The notes beneath the pieces were generated by a model. The model was not told the origin of the DNA. It worked only from the letters and a program-made list of their open reading frames with translations, and made no database searches. A program made the position numbers and the translations under genes. A stretch of DNA of 64,000 nucleotides from an uncultured Muribaculaceae bacterium (lineage in GTDB: Bacteria > Bacteroidota > Bacteroidia > Bacteroidales > Muribaculaceae), in the NCBI GenBank assembly GCA_947381945.1, contig CANCXM010000007.1, forward strand, positions 1 through 64,000, written 5' to 3'. Within the stretch, counting starts at the first letter, position 1, and every line of letters starts with the position of its first letter. Below, piece by piece: positions 36,096 through 44,106 of the stretch.

Positions 36096-36458
36096 ATGAT
36101 TCTGCAATGTGCGGTGCTCTTCGCGTTTCTCGCGATGGGCGAATTTGTGGTCTATGCGACCGGTGTGCCCGTTCCGTCGAGCATCATCGGTATGCTTTTG
36201 CTTGCCGCTGCGCTCAAACTGCGTGTGGTGAGGCTTATGTGGGTCGACAAGGTTGCCGATTTCCTTGTCAAGAATCTCGGGTTCTTCTTCGTACCTGCAG
36301 GTGTCGGGCTGATGCGCTGCCTGAACCTGATTTCCGAACAGTGGCTGCCCATCGTGGCGGCATCCGTCATCAGTACTTTCCTCATCATCGCCGTCACAGG
36401 ATGGGTACATCAATTTGTCAGATTTGCACTGCGTGGCAAATCTAACAAATTAGTATAG
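36096..36458 (+). CDS. CidA/LrgA-family holin-like membrane protein
   Basis: 120 residues from the ATG at 36096; a longer frame from 35997 adds 33 residues that the promoter and family do not support. Four hydrophobic helices with the family motif VPVPSSIIGMLLLAAAL (about 24-40) and FFVPAGVGLM. LrgA/CidA proteins act with LrgB/CidB in controlling murein hydrolase release, cell lysis or pyruvate/glycolate transport; the Bacteroidota role is not settled. lrgB lies 371 bp downstream across a family B palindrome. Confidence 0.88.
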   Translation: MILQCAVLFAFLAMGEFVVYATGVPVPSSIIGMLLLAAALKLRVVRLMWVDKVADFLVKNLGFFFVPAGVGLMRCLNLISEQWLPIVAASVISTFLIIAVTGWVHQFVRFALRGKSNKLV

Positions 36459-36800
36459 AGATTAAAGTATAGAGTATAGAGTGCAGAGCACTTATTTCAA
36501 GTATAGAGTGCTTCGCACAAGTATAGAGATTAAAGTATAGAGTATAGATAATACCCTTGATTATCCAAGGCACAAAAATTGTGCTTTAAAATTATTCGTG
36601 TTTGAAAATCCACACTCAATGCCTTCCCTCCATACTATTATCTATACTCTATACTTTAATCTCTATACTTATGCTCCGCACTCTATACTCTATACTTTAC
36701 CCTCTATACTAAAAAATCTCTATACTAAAAGAATCTCTATACTAAAACTTTATCCTTTATACTTACTACTTGTGCGAAGCACCGCGAAGCACTTATACTT
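36459..36800. repeat. Family B palindrome between lrgA and lrgB
   Basis: Perfect 35-bp arms at 36519-36553 and 36636-36670 (AAGTATAGAGATTAAAG, then TATAGAGTATAGATAATA). Extra TATAGAG units lie at 36452-36518 and extra CTCTATACT units at 36671-36745. GTGCTTCGC/GCGAAGCAC pieces are at both ends (36499 and 36767-36790). The 82-bp loop has no gene. The whole stretch fills most of the gap within the lrgAB pair. Confidence 0.92.
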
Positions 36801-36829
36801 AAAAAATTTTTTTCAAAAATTTTTTCACC

Positions 36830-37522
36830 ATGGTTTTTCTGACTAATCCGTTTTTTCTGATTGCGCTGACGTTTGTGGCTTTCCTTGGGGCGAAGCTGCT
36901 GCAGCGGCGCACGGGGGTGGCGCTGCTCAACCCCATTCTGATTTCAATCATTGTGCTTATCGTCATTCTGTCGGGCTTAGGCGTGGACTATGAGACGTAT
37001 GCCGAGGGTGGACAGTTCATCGAGTTCTGGCTGAAGCCGGCGGTGGTGGCGCTCGGTGTGCCGCTCTACCGTCAACTGGAGAATATCCGCAAGCAGATGC
37101 TTCCGCTGCTGCTCGCCGAACTGGCGGGTTGTGTGGTGGGCATCGTGTCGGTGGTGTTGGTGGCCGAGTTGCTCGGGGCGACTAAGGAGGTGATAATCTC
37201 GCTTGCGCCCAAGGCGGTCACGACGCCTATCGCCATGGAGATTTCGGCTGCGATGGGTGGGATTCCGTCGCTGACGGCTGCAGTCGTTGTCTGCACGGGT
37301 ATTTTCGGTGGTATGGCGGGGTTCCGCATGGTGCGGATGAGCCATATCAAGAGTCCGATTGCGGGTGGTCTGTCGATCGGGACAGCTTCTCACGCTGTCG
37401 GGACGGCTTCAGCGATGGAACGTGGCGAACGCTACGGAGCATTCTCGTCCCTGGGCCTGACCCTCAACGGGCTGTTTACGGCGCTGCTGGCACCGGTTCT
37501 TCTTGACCTGTTAGGCTATTGA
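36830..37522 (+). CDS. CidB/LrgB-family membrane protein
   Basis: 230 residues, full length for the family. About seven to eight hydrophobic helices, with LKPAVVALGVPLYRQLENIRKQ, LAPKAVTTPIAMEISAAMGGIPSLTAAVVVCTGIFG and the GTASHAVGTA.A.E..ERYGAFSSL C-terminal block typical of LrgB. It works with LrgA. The ATG at 36830 is preceded by an AT-rich stretch after the family B repeat. Last gene of this plus-strand block. Confidence 0.93.
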   Translation: MVFLTNPFFLIALTFVAFLGAKLLQRRTGVALLNPILISIIVLIVILSGLGVDYETYAEGGQFIEFWLKPAVVALGVPLYRQLENIRKQMLPLLLAELAGCVVGIVSVVLVAELLGATKEVIISLAPKAVTTPIAMEISAAMGGIPSLTAAVVVCTGIFGGMAGFRMVRMSHIKSPIAGGLSIGTASHAVGTASAMERGERYGAFSSLGLTLNGLFTALLAPVLLDLLGY

Positions 37523-37531
37523 TTTGCTCGC

Positions 37532-37957
37532 TTTGCCGGATAGCAAATGGTAAGCTGCGAAGCAGCGATGTGGTCGTAGCCCCACATCGAGCGAAAATGC
37601 AATGAAGCCCGCAGGGCGAAATTGCGTTGTCGCGAAGGTGTGGGGAAAAGGAATGACATCCACCTCGGGCATCGAGGATGTCCGATAATAATCACCGATG
37701 GTATGTGTTATTAATCAAAAACGATGGGAACAACGGATGCATAATATTCCTGATTAGCAACCAATATAAATCGCATCATGGAAATATTATAGGACGTCTT
37801 CGACGCCCGCCATGCAAAATCATCCATTTACCCCACGCCTCGCTTCCGGCTACGAGCTTTGACCTTCGGTCGCCGCTCGTGGCCGTCCGCTCGTGGTGGG
37901 GCTACCATCACATCGCTGCTGCGCAGCTTGCATATTGCCGTCCGGCAGGCAATATTA
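37532..37957. repeat. Large imperfect palindrome (about 425 bp) after lrgB
   Basis: The left half reads AAGCTGCGAAGCAGCGATGT and GTAGCCCCAC, then GAAGGTGTGGGG, then GGGCATCGAGGATGTCCG and ATAATA. The reverse complement of the right half reads AAGCTGCGCAGCAGCGATGT, GTAGCCCCAC, GAGGCGTGGGG, GGGCGTCGAAGACGTCC and TATAATA in the same order. Identity is partial over about 190 bp per arm and the centre is near 37745. No gene is evident inside. A short related piece is at 6340. Confidence 0.8.
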
Positions 37958-38088
37958 AGTATAGAGATTAAAGTATAGAGGGGCTGCGTGCTGCGCACAA
38001 GGATAGAGTGCTTCGCACAAGTATAAAGGATAAAGTACAGAGTATAGCTTTGGAAAGTATAGAGGGGAGAGTATAGAGTATAGATAAT
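37957..38088. repeat. Single-arm family B repeat
   Basis: It starts with AAGTATAGAGATTAAAG, followed by GTGCTGCGCACAAGG and GTGCTTCGCACAAG pieces, and several TATAGAGT/TATAAAGG units ending in TATAGATAATGG. No matching right arm lies nearby. It joins directly onto the large palindrome. Confidence 0.85.
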
Positions 38089-38097
38089 GGTGGGGAG

Positions 38098-38133
38098 GAA
38101 AAAAGGCGGCTCTCTGCATCGCGCGGAGAGCCG
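38098..38133 (-). terminator. Rho-independent terminator (minus strand)
   Basis: CGGCTCTC (38107-38114) pairs with GAGAGCCG (38126-38133), with further pairing inside. On the minus strand it is followed by a T-run (38104-38098). It could end the fimbrial-locus transcript about 540 bp past the DUF5106 stop. Confidence 0.7.
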
Positions 38134-38189
38134 TCGTAGGATATTGGAAATTGGTTGGTTGTTATGTTCTGTAGGTTCTTATTATAATG

Positions 38190-38410
38190 CTTGATTCATG
38201 ATGCATGATGCATTATGATTAGTTGGGAGTTTTTAGTTTTGAGTTAATTAATTCAGTTTGGTTGACTCATTATGCATTATGCATGATTCATTTTTGGTGA
38301 TTCACTTTGGTTAATTCATGATTCATAATGCTTGATTCATGATTCACTTTGAATGATTCATTATGCATTACGAATTATGCATTATGTATCATGCATTATG
38401 AATTTTTTTG
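38190..38410. repeat. ATGCATTATGAAT repeat cluster (family C)
   Basis: Many copies of TGATTCATGATGCAT, ATTATGCATTATGCAT and GAATTATGCATTATG-like phrases, which are themselves palindromic around ATGCAT. The left (38190-38220) and right (38345-38400) ends can pair. TTTGGTTGA/TTTGGTTAATTCA units lie between. No gene. Confidence 0.8.
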
Positions 38411-38423
38411 AGGTTGTGAGCTG

Positions 38424-38477
38424 ATGACTAACAACTCACAACTGTAAACTGAACTCACAACTTACAACTCGAAACTT
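38424..38477. repeat. AACTCACAACT repeat (family E)
   Basis: Short tandem variants of AACTCACAACT, AACTCACAACTT and ACAACTCGAAAC on one arm only, next to the family C cluster. Confidence 0.6.
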
Positions 38478-38673
38478 TATAAATTAAAATCGGAAGGCGA
38501 CTGATAGGTTTATAAGTCTTAGAGCTGGCGCCGGAGGGGGGAACTTTTCTCGCCCGGGCTGGGAGAATTTTCCTCGCCTGATGGGGAGCCCGAGGGGGAT
38601 TTCCTCGCCGGGGTGCGCGAGGTGCGCTGGGGTTCCGCTTGGAGTCCTACGGTATGGGAGCGGGGGACGCGGC
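38478..38673. other. GC-rich stretch after the DUF5106 gene with a GGCGAGGAAA repeat
   Basis: No gene supported. Three spaced copies (minus-strand sense) of GGCGAGGAAA or GGCGAGAAAA, each followed by a C-run, lie between about 38540 and 38615. A long minus-strand frame across this region is Arg/Pro-rich and lacks family likeness, so it is taken as a shadow. Confidence 0.5.
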
Positions 38674-39609
38674 TCACTTTCGGTCGGAGCCTGCGAGGTA
38701 GGACAAGGCCCTGTCGACATTCGCGTCTTTCATAATAACAGTGCCTTCCGATGAGATTACGTAGAGGGTCGGTGATGCGGGGAGGGTGTAGAGTTCGCGG
38801 TCGAGGATGGGGGTGGTGGCGAAGCCTACCTCCCATCCTGCGGGGAGGGTGGCGGCGGTCTGCTGCCAGAGGTCGCGGTCCTCTTCGGCGTCGACGGCGA
38901 GGACTTGGACTCCTGCGGGGAAGCTGACCTCGGCGATTTGGCCGATTATCTGCTTGCAATGCTCGCAATCGGGGTCGTAGAAGATGAGGAGGGTTGCGTC
39001 GGCCCGGCTGAGGAGCTTGCTGAGGGTCGATGTGGAGCCGTCGCGGAGGAGGATGCTGAAATCGGTGGCGGGGGTGCCGGGCCGGTTTTTGAGGGCTTCC
39101 TCGAGGCGGTGGCGGGGACGGAGTTTCTCGTCGTCTGAAAGACGGGGCGAGGCTATGATGTTGCGGAGGAAGAGGATGTAGGTTTCTTCGTCGCGCATCG
39201 GTGAGTTGGGGTGGTCGAGATAGGTTTCGGCTGTCGCGGTGATGAGGGCAAGGGCGTCGGGGTCGACTGCGGAGCGGTCGAGGAGCTGACGGACGGCGCT
39301 GTCGGCGACTGCCTCGGGGGCTACGGGGAGTATGGAGATGAAGTTGGCGAAGTTCTGCTCGATGAAGGCTGTGTCGAGGCTGAGACGACGGTCGGTGAAG
39401 TCCATAGCGTCCCAATAATGCTCAACCACATACGCCGCCCGCTCCTCGACACTCCGCAGAGTGTCAGGAACGGCGGGAAGCGAGAACCCAAGGGTATCGC
39501 TATCGGCAACCGCACTCTCCGCGACCGATGTCTTGGATGAATCCGAGGCCGAACAGGCTGTCAGCATGAAAGCCGACATTAAGACTGTCAATAAAAATAC
39601 CCTTGTCAT
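38674..39609 (-). CDS. DUF5106 lipoprotein with thioredoxin-like domain
   Basis: 311 residues. Lipobox LTAC (Cys19). The DUF5106 N-terminal domain (about 43-170) has the VEHYWDAMDF, FIEQNFANF and YLDHPNSPMRDEE motifs. The thioredoxin-like domain (about 180-305) has the redox pair Cys215-Cys218 in FYDPDCEHCK. A likely cell-envelope thiol oxidoreductase. It follows the last fimbrial-locus lipoprotein by 18 bp on the same strand, so it is probably co-transcribed and may serve subunit folding. A half-length paralogue lies at 52266. Confidence 0.88.
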   Translation of the reverse strand: MTRVFLLTVLMSAFMLTACSASDSSKTSVAESAVADSDTLGFSLPAVPDTLRSVEERAAYVVEHYWDAMDFTDRRLSLDTAFIEQNFANFISILPVAPEAVADSAVRQLLDRSAVDPDALALITATAETYLDHPNSPMRDEETYILFLRNIIASPRLSDDEKLRPRHRLEEALKNRPGTPATDFSILLRDGSTSTLSKLLSRADATLLIFYDPDCEHCKQIIGQIAEVSFPAGVQVLAVDAEEDRDLWQQTAATLPAGWEVGFATTPILDRELYTLPASPTLYVISSEGTVIMKDANVDRALSYLAGSDRK

Positions 39610-39627
39610 AGGAATATCTAACTTAAT

Positions 39628-41574
39628 TTACTTATTGTTGGGGGGAGTGCCGGTTTTGCCACGGAAGGTAATATCGGCATACGAATCATTGTCGTTCTCC
39701 AGTTTCATGTAGGGATTGTAGACGCGGATGGTGGTCGTTTCCGTCGCGCTTATCGGATAGATGGACAGGAAGCGGGCGCGCACCCTGCGGTAAGTCTCGC
39801 CATCTCTTGTGACGAGCAGTGCCGTAGGATTTTCCTTGCTCAACACAGTATTGTAGTCCGTCCATGTCACGGTCTTGACATACTGGATAGTGGTCTTGCT
39901 ATTGTCGAAGAGCGAGGGGCCGGAGGTCACGATAAGGTTACCTATCTTATTGTTCTCGATATTCTGACGGTCAGACTCGAAAGTGAAGGTCAGCGGGAAG
40001 ACCGACTCAGGGATATTGTCCTCAATCCGCAGGAAGACGGTCAGAGGCTGTCCGGTAGTCGTCGATGCAAAACCCTCCCAACCATTCTTGTCTGTCTTGT
40101 CGAAATCCTCGGGGACATTGTAGTTACCACCCCACATCTGGAGGTCGGTGTAGTACCACGGACGGCGGACAATGAGATTGATGGTTCGGCCAAGACCGCT
40201 GTTGGGGTTGAAAATCACAAATTCCTGTGACTTACGCTGAAGCGTAGGGGTGGGAGTGGTGATGCGCACTTCGCGCCAACCGTCGCTGTCGTCCGAAGTT
40301 CCCTGCTCGACGCTGATGATTGCATCACCGGCCACGAGGTCACGGAAGCGCATCTCACCGTTGGCAAGAGTGCCACCGCCGGAGGAGATGTTCTTCTTGT
40401 AGCGGTAGCGGAAGGAGACGGTGGTGTTGGCTTCATCAGTCACTACAAAGGTGGTCTGATTGACCCACAGCATGTCGGTGCCGTCGGAGATATTTAGCAT
40501 CTGATTGGTGTTGATGTCAAAGGAGAAGTTGTTGAACACAACGCCATCCATAGCCTCCTGCTTGGTCGCATAGCCTTCGGCACCTACTTTGGTGACAGTG
40601 ATGGCATACTCGAAGTTGCGGAGAATATTGTAATAATGAAACACTTTGTCGTCATCGGCATAGCCAAGGTCGATTTTGTAGAACTTCTCCTGACCTCCTG
40701 ACTTACGGCCTGCCATGATGACAACGGTGTTGTTGATAGACGAGGCCGGACGTTCGTAGAGATACTTCGAGGCGGTGTCGTAGCGGGCTGCCCCGGGATC
40801 GGAATTCTCTACCTCAACCGACGGGCTGATACCCTTGTAGCCATTGCTGATTTCAGAGTATGAGAGGATAGAATTTCCGTTGAGGAAGGCCGGGAAGGTC
40901 ATGGAAGTGGAGTTCCACGGAGCTGCCGTGCCTTTGACAGGGGTGTTGAGCACAGCGAAGCCTGTGAGAGTAAAGTTTGGGTCGGTCACATTGAGGCTCA
41001 CTTTGGCAAAATTGCGTATCATGGGGACATGGGTGAGCTTGCCAACGAGGTCGGGAGCCGTTGTCCACGCCTCACCGTTGAACGAGCCATAACCGTCGGG
41101 GAATTCGATGCGCTGCCAGTAGACAGGGGTCGAATTGTCGAAGATAAGGGCCGGAATCACGGCCCCTTCGAGACCGTAGGGGATGTTGAGTTCAACGGAT
41201 TTGGGGACTGCTATGAGATGGAGCACTCGAGGCTCGAAGGTCTTGTTGAGGGTAAGCGAGAAGTGGATATCGCCGTCGGAATTGAGATTTTCGTTCTCGA
41301 CATCGCAGATATTTGACAGCACACTCCCCTCGAGAGGAGAATCGCCCAACACAAACTCAGCCACATAGAGCTTCAGGTCGGAATAGTCAGGCGCATCACC
41401 GAAGGCACGACTTGATGCCTCGGTCATGTCAGCGACATTGAGCGAGACATTAAGCCGGATGGTGTCGCCCAGATCGACCACCGGTTGCTGACCCTTGTCA
41501 GGCTGCAAGTCATCGCTGCAAGCACCCAAAAGCCACAGGGTCAAAACAGGTATGATATATTTGAAAAATTTCAT
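39628..41574 (-). CDS. DUF4906-type fimbrial lipoprotein
   Basis: 648 residues. Lipobox LGAC (Cys19). Early motifs TIRLNVSLNVAD and SDLKLYVAEFVLG resemble the N-terminal fimbrillin-like region. The long C-terminal part (about 350-640) is beta-rich with Ig-like repeats (TTIRVYNPYMKLEN near the end), which fits DUF4906. Such proteins are presumed tip or accessory subunits of Mfa-type fimbriae, delivered as lipoproteins and matured by an Arg-type protease. Last structural gene before DUF5106. Family call moderately sure; position in the fibre is inference. Confidence 0.75.
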   Translation of the reverse strand: MKFFKYIIPVLTLWLLGACSDDLQPDKGQQPVVDLGDTIRLNVSLNVADMTEASSRAFGDAPDYSDLKLYVAEFVLGDSPLEGSVLSNICDVENENLNSDGDIHFSLTLNKTFEPRVLHLIAVPKSVELNIPYGLEGAVIPALIFDNSTPVYWQRIEFPDGYGSFNGEAWTTAPDLVGKLTHVPMIRNFAKVSLNVTDPNFTLTGFAVLNTPVKGTAAPWNSTSMTFPAFLNGNSILSYSEISNGYKGISPSVEVENSDPGAARYDTASKYLYERPASSINNTVVIMAGRKSGGQEKFYKIDLGYADDDKVFHYYNILRNFEYAITVTKVGAEGYATKQEAMDGVVFNNFSFDINTNQMLNISDGTDMLWVNQTTFVVTDEANTTVSFRYRYKKNISSGGGTLANGEMRFRDLVAGDAIISVEQGTSDDSDGWREVRITTPTPTLQRKSQEFVIFNPNSGLGRTINLIVRRPWYYTDLQMWGGNYNVPEDFDKTDKNGWEGFASTTTGQPLTVFLRIEDNIPESVFPLTFTFESDRQNIENNKIGNLIVTSGPSLFDNSKTTIQYVKTVTWTDYNTVLSKENPTALLVTRDGETYRRVRARFLSIYPISATETTTIRVYNPYMKLENDNDSYADITFRGKTGTPPNNK

Positions 41575-41604
41575 ATTGTTGTTTCAATTATTTCTTTGGG
41601 TTAA

Positions 41605-44100
41605 CTATTCGCGCGGTTTATCACCCCATGTGAATGGGTATTTAGTAAAACTTACGCCATCAGAAGTATCTGTTCCACTTGGAGAGACCTTGGAATCTTG
41701 CCAATACCATTCATCGTAAACACATCTAACATTTGCATTCCCATTGTAAGAAACCAAATGTCCATTTGAATCCACCTGGCCCTTCATTGCACCATGAGCG
41801 GACCAATAATTCGCGTCCGAAGAGAACAATACAGGAATTTTGCCTTGATTAGAAAGGCCAATGATATATTCCAATTCTCCATAAGTAGGGAGACGCCATC
41901 GTCCCGCAGGACAATCCAATTCTTGGTATGCAGCGCATCGACTAATAGCAGCCGTTTCACTCATTGGTTGTGAAACACCATAAGAAGATGCAACCCTAAT
42001 TTTAGGTGCTACAAAAAACTTTTTGTCAGTATCATTGTCGGTAGGATAATAGTACTGAAGTGTTCTTGGCGAAGTTCCATACAATGCCGGTGCTTGTTTC
42101 CAGTTCTCTGTTGACTCTTTAATTGTCCATGTGGGATTCCAGAAGCCTTCATATGTACCATAAGCATAACGATGATTAGCCGGATTTTTTATTGACGTGG
42201 AACGAGAATCACCAATTATATAACGAGAATCATTCAATTGAGTAATGCTGACCACATACATATTAGGATTACGGTTACCTCCTGTTAATCCAGCAGGGGC
42301 ACTATTTCCTGATTGATTCCTATTGAGATATACATTTCCTAATTCCGGTTCACCATACGGCTCATCATCATTATCAATATAATATTTATTAGCCACTGCT
42401 TCAATAAACATCTGCGGATATTGCACAAGTTTTACCGTCTCACTAAAAAGTGATTCGTCAGCAGTGCCGACCTTATCGCTATGCACTATGACGATCTCGA
42501 TTTCATAACGAGAGAAAGCAGGCTCCGGATTATTTGGAAGAGTATAACGATAAATCTGACTTATGCGAGTATTTATCGTAGATTCAGTCTCATATTTACC
42601 ACTATCATTCGGACCAAGGACAAGCGTGTTACCTCTTAAATCCTCCGGTGTCCACTGGACGAGGTCGTGGTGGAAACTGAGGGTTCGGGTCTTGGTAGTG
42701 GGGTCAATTGCATTGACAATCCATGAGGAATAGAGATGCTGCCCGATGCTATCGCCCACGTTTGCGGTCGACCTCTGATTCTGCGCGGGAGTAATCTCAA
42801 TCGCCTTCTCGAGACCGGCTGCAGTGGTATTATAGCGGAAATAGGTCACCTTGACATTCTTGACTGTTGTGTTGTGTGACGAATAGAAGGGAATATGAAT
42901 CATCTCATCATTGTTCATGATGAACTCAGTGCGGTCAAGAACGAGATAGCGGTAATCATTAATCTCGACATCGATGTCCTCCTTGCCCCAATCGACTGCG
43001 CGATAGCTGAGGTCCTCGAGTTCGAGGGGATCGTTGGGGGTAAAACTGCCGAGGATGTTGACATTGATGTTGACGCGATACGACACGTTGCGCACAAGGT
43101 TGGAACCCTCGCGGAGAACGGGGACAGTATAGTAGCATGTACGGTATGACTCCTCACCGGCCTTTTTCCAAGGCACCATGAGGGTCATGTAGGTCATGGC
43201 CTCGTCATTTCCCGCCCAAGAGTTGGGATAGGTGTAGAAGGGCTGAGAGAGGACGTAAGGATAAGTGCCGGTCGCGGAGTCGTTGAGAGGACGCGAACGG
43301 TGGAGAGGATTCTCATTGTTGGTGGCAGTCGAGTAATAATCGTCAGCCACTGGCGTATATGCCGACGGAGTGACAGCCGAACGGCGCACACCGTTGGCAA
43401 TCAATACCGACATGCCTGAGGCAAGAGGCTCCCAAGTGTCGCCGTTGGCATCGGTCACCGATTCGGCAACCTTGACGGCAATACCGATTTTCGCAGCCGA
43501 GCGGGTAAGCTCGACAGCACCGGAGATTGTGCTCTGGGAGAGTGACTGCGGATTGCGTACAATTGTCACCGTCGACTCTCCGTCCATCACGAATGAGGGC
43601 TGCACGGCAGACGAGGCGAAATCCGACTCGACTACAAGTTTACGGAGTTGGTCAAGGGTCGCGCCCTCAGGGATGGCTGTCGACTCAGGAAGATTGGCCA
43701 CGACATAGACGCGAGCCGTGTTGACAGTTCCGGGGAAAAGCTGGTCGACAATCTCACGGCGGAAACGGATCTGAACGGTAGCGGAGGTCGACTGATTGAC
43801 CTTGACATTCTCAATGACGAGGGGCACGTCGGTGTCGGATGCCGATGCGGGCAACAGACAGACGAGAGCATTGTCGATGAGATTTTCATTGAGGGCATCG
43901 ACATCGGCCTCGGTCGCACGCGAGGGGAGCGAGGAGTTGGAGAGGTCGATGGTGATGTAGCCGGCCTTGGGGTCGGTCACATCAGCCCCACCGACATTAT
44001 CATCGGCGCAGGACGCTGCCATGAGCGCGGCAAGCGCCATGACCACGGCATTGAAGCCGAGGCTGCGTAGGCGGGATATGAAGTTGCTTGCAGAATTCAT
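41605..44100 (-). CDS. Large fimbrial tip-like lipoprotein with FISUMP-like end
   Basis: 831 residues. Lipobox MAASC (Cys31). The N-terminal fimbrillin-like part (GYITIDLSNSSLPSRATEADVDALNENLIDNALVCL) matches Mfa-accessory/DUF4906 proteins. The C-terminal ~130 residues (CPAGRWRLPTYGELEYIIGL, DANYWSAHGA, NANVRCVYDEWYW) resemble the Fibrobacter paralogous/DUF1566-like domain common at the ends of these proteins, a probable adhesive module. It lies 30 bp before the DUF4906 gene and 6 bp after the Mfa1-like gene. Codon use is more AT-rich over the C-terminal third (41.6-42.6 kb) than in the N-terminal part, hinting at module exchange. Confidence 0.78.
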   Translation of the reverse strand: MNSASNFISRLRSLGFNAVVMALAALMAASCADDNVGGADVTDPKAGYITIDLSNSSLPSRATEADVDALNENLIDNALVCLLPASASDTDVPLVIENVKVNQSTSATVQIRFRREIVDQLFPGTVNTARVYVVANLPESTAIPEGATLDQLRKLVVESDFASSAVQPSFVMDGESTVTIVRNPQSLSQSTISGAVELTRSAAKIGIAVKVAESVTDANGDTWEPLASGMSVLIANGVRRSAVTPSAYTPVADDYYSTATNNENPLHRSRPLNDSATGTYPYVLSQPFYTYPNSWAGNDEAMTYMTLMVPWKKAGEESYRTCYYTVPVLREGSNLVRNVSYRVNINVNILGSFTPNDPLELEDLSYRAVDWGKEDIDVEINDYRYLVLDRTEFIMNNDEMIHIPFYSSHNTTVKNVKVTYFRYNTTAAGLEKAIEITPAQNQRSTANVGDSIGQHLYSSWIVNAIDPTTKTRTLSFHHDLVQWTPEDLRGNTLVLGPNDSGKYETESTINTRISQIYRYTLPNNPEPAFSRYEIEIVIVHSDKVGTADESLFSETVKLVQYPQMFIEAVANKYYIDNDDEPYGEPELGNVYLNRNQSGNSAPAGLTGGNRNPNMYVVSITQLNDSRYIIGDSRSTSIKNPANHRYAYGTYEGFWNPTWTIKESTENWKQAPALYGTSPRTLQYYYPTDNDTDKKFFVAPKIRVASSYGVSQPMSETAAISRCAAYQELDCPAGRWRLPTYGELEYIIGLSNQGKIPVLFSSDANYWSAHGAMKGQVDSNGHLVSYNGNANVRCVYDEWYWQDSKVSPSGTDTSDGVSFTKYPFTWGDKPRE

Positions 44101-44106
44101 TGTTGA

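Noticed and set aside
35807..36445. A 212-codon plus-strand frame with three 14-residue repeats (YFSSLMFLCSDSDR type)
   Set aside because: It runs through the 42-bp DNA repeats and then across lrgA in another frame. The lrgA frame has clear family motifs, so the repeat peptide is probably not made, though the DNA repeat is reported.
37678..37971. A 97-codon plus-strand frame inside the large palindrome
   Set aside because: No family likeness; it spans the centre of an imperfect palindrome whose arms explain the sequence.
38519..39415. A 298-codon minus-strand frame rich in Arg, Pro and His
   Set aside because: It overlaps the DUF5106 gene in another frame and has low-complexity composition. 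The DUF5106 frame has lipobox and CxxC evidence.
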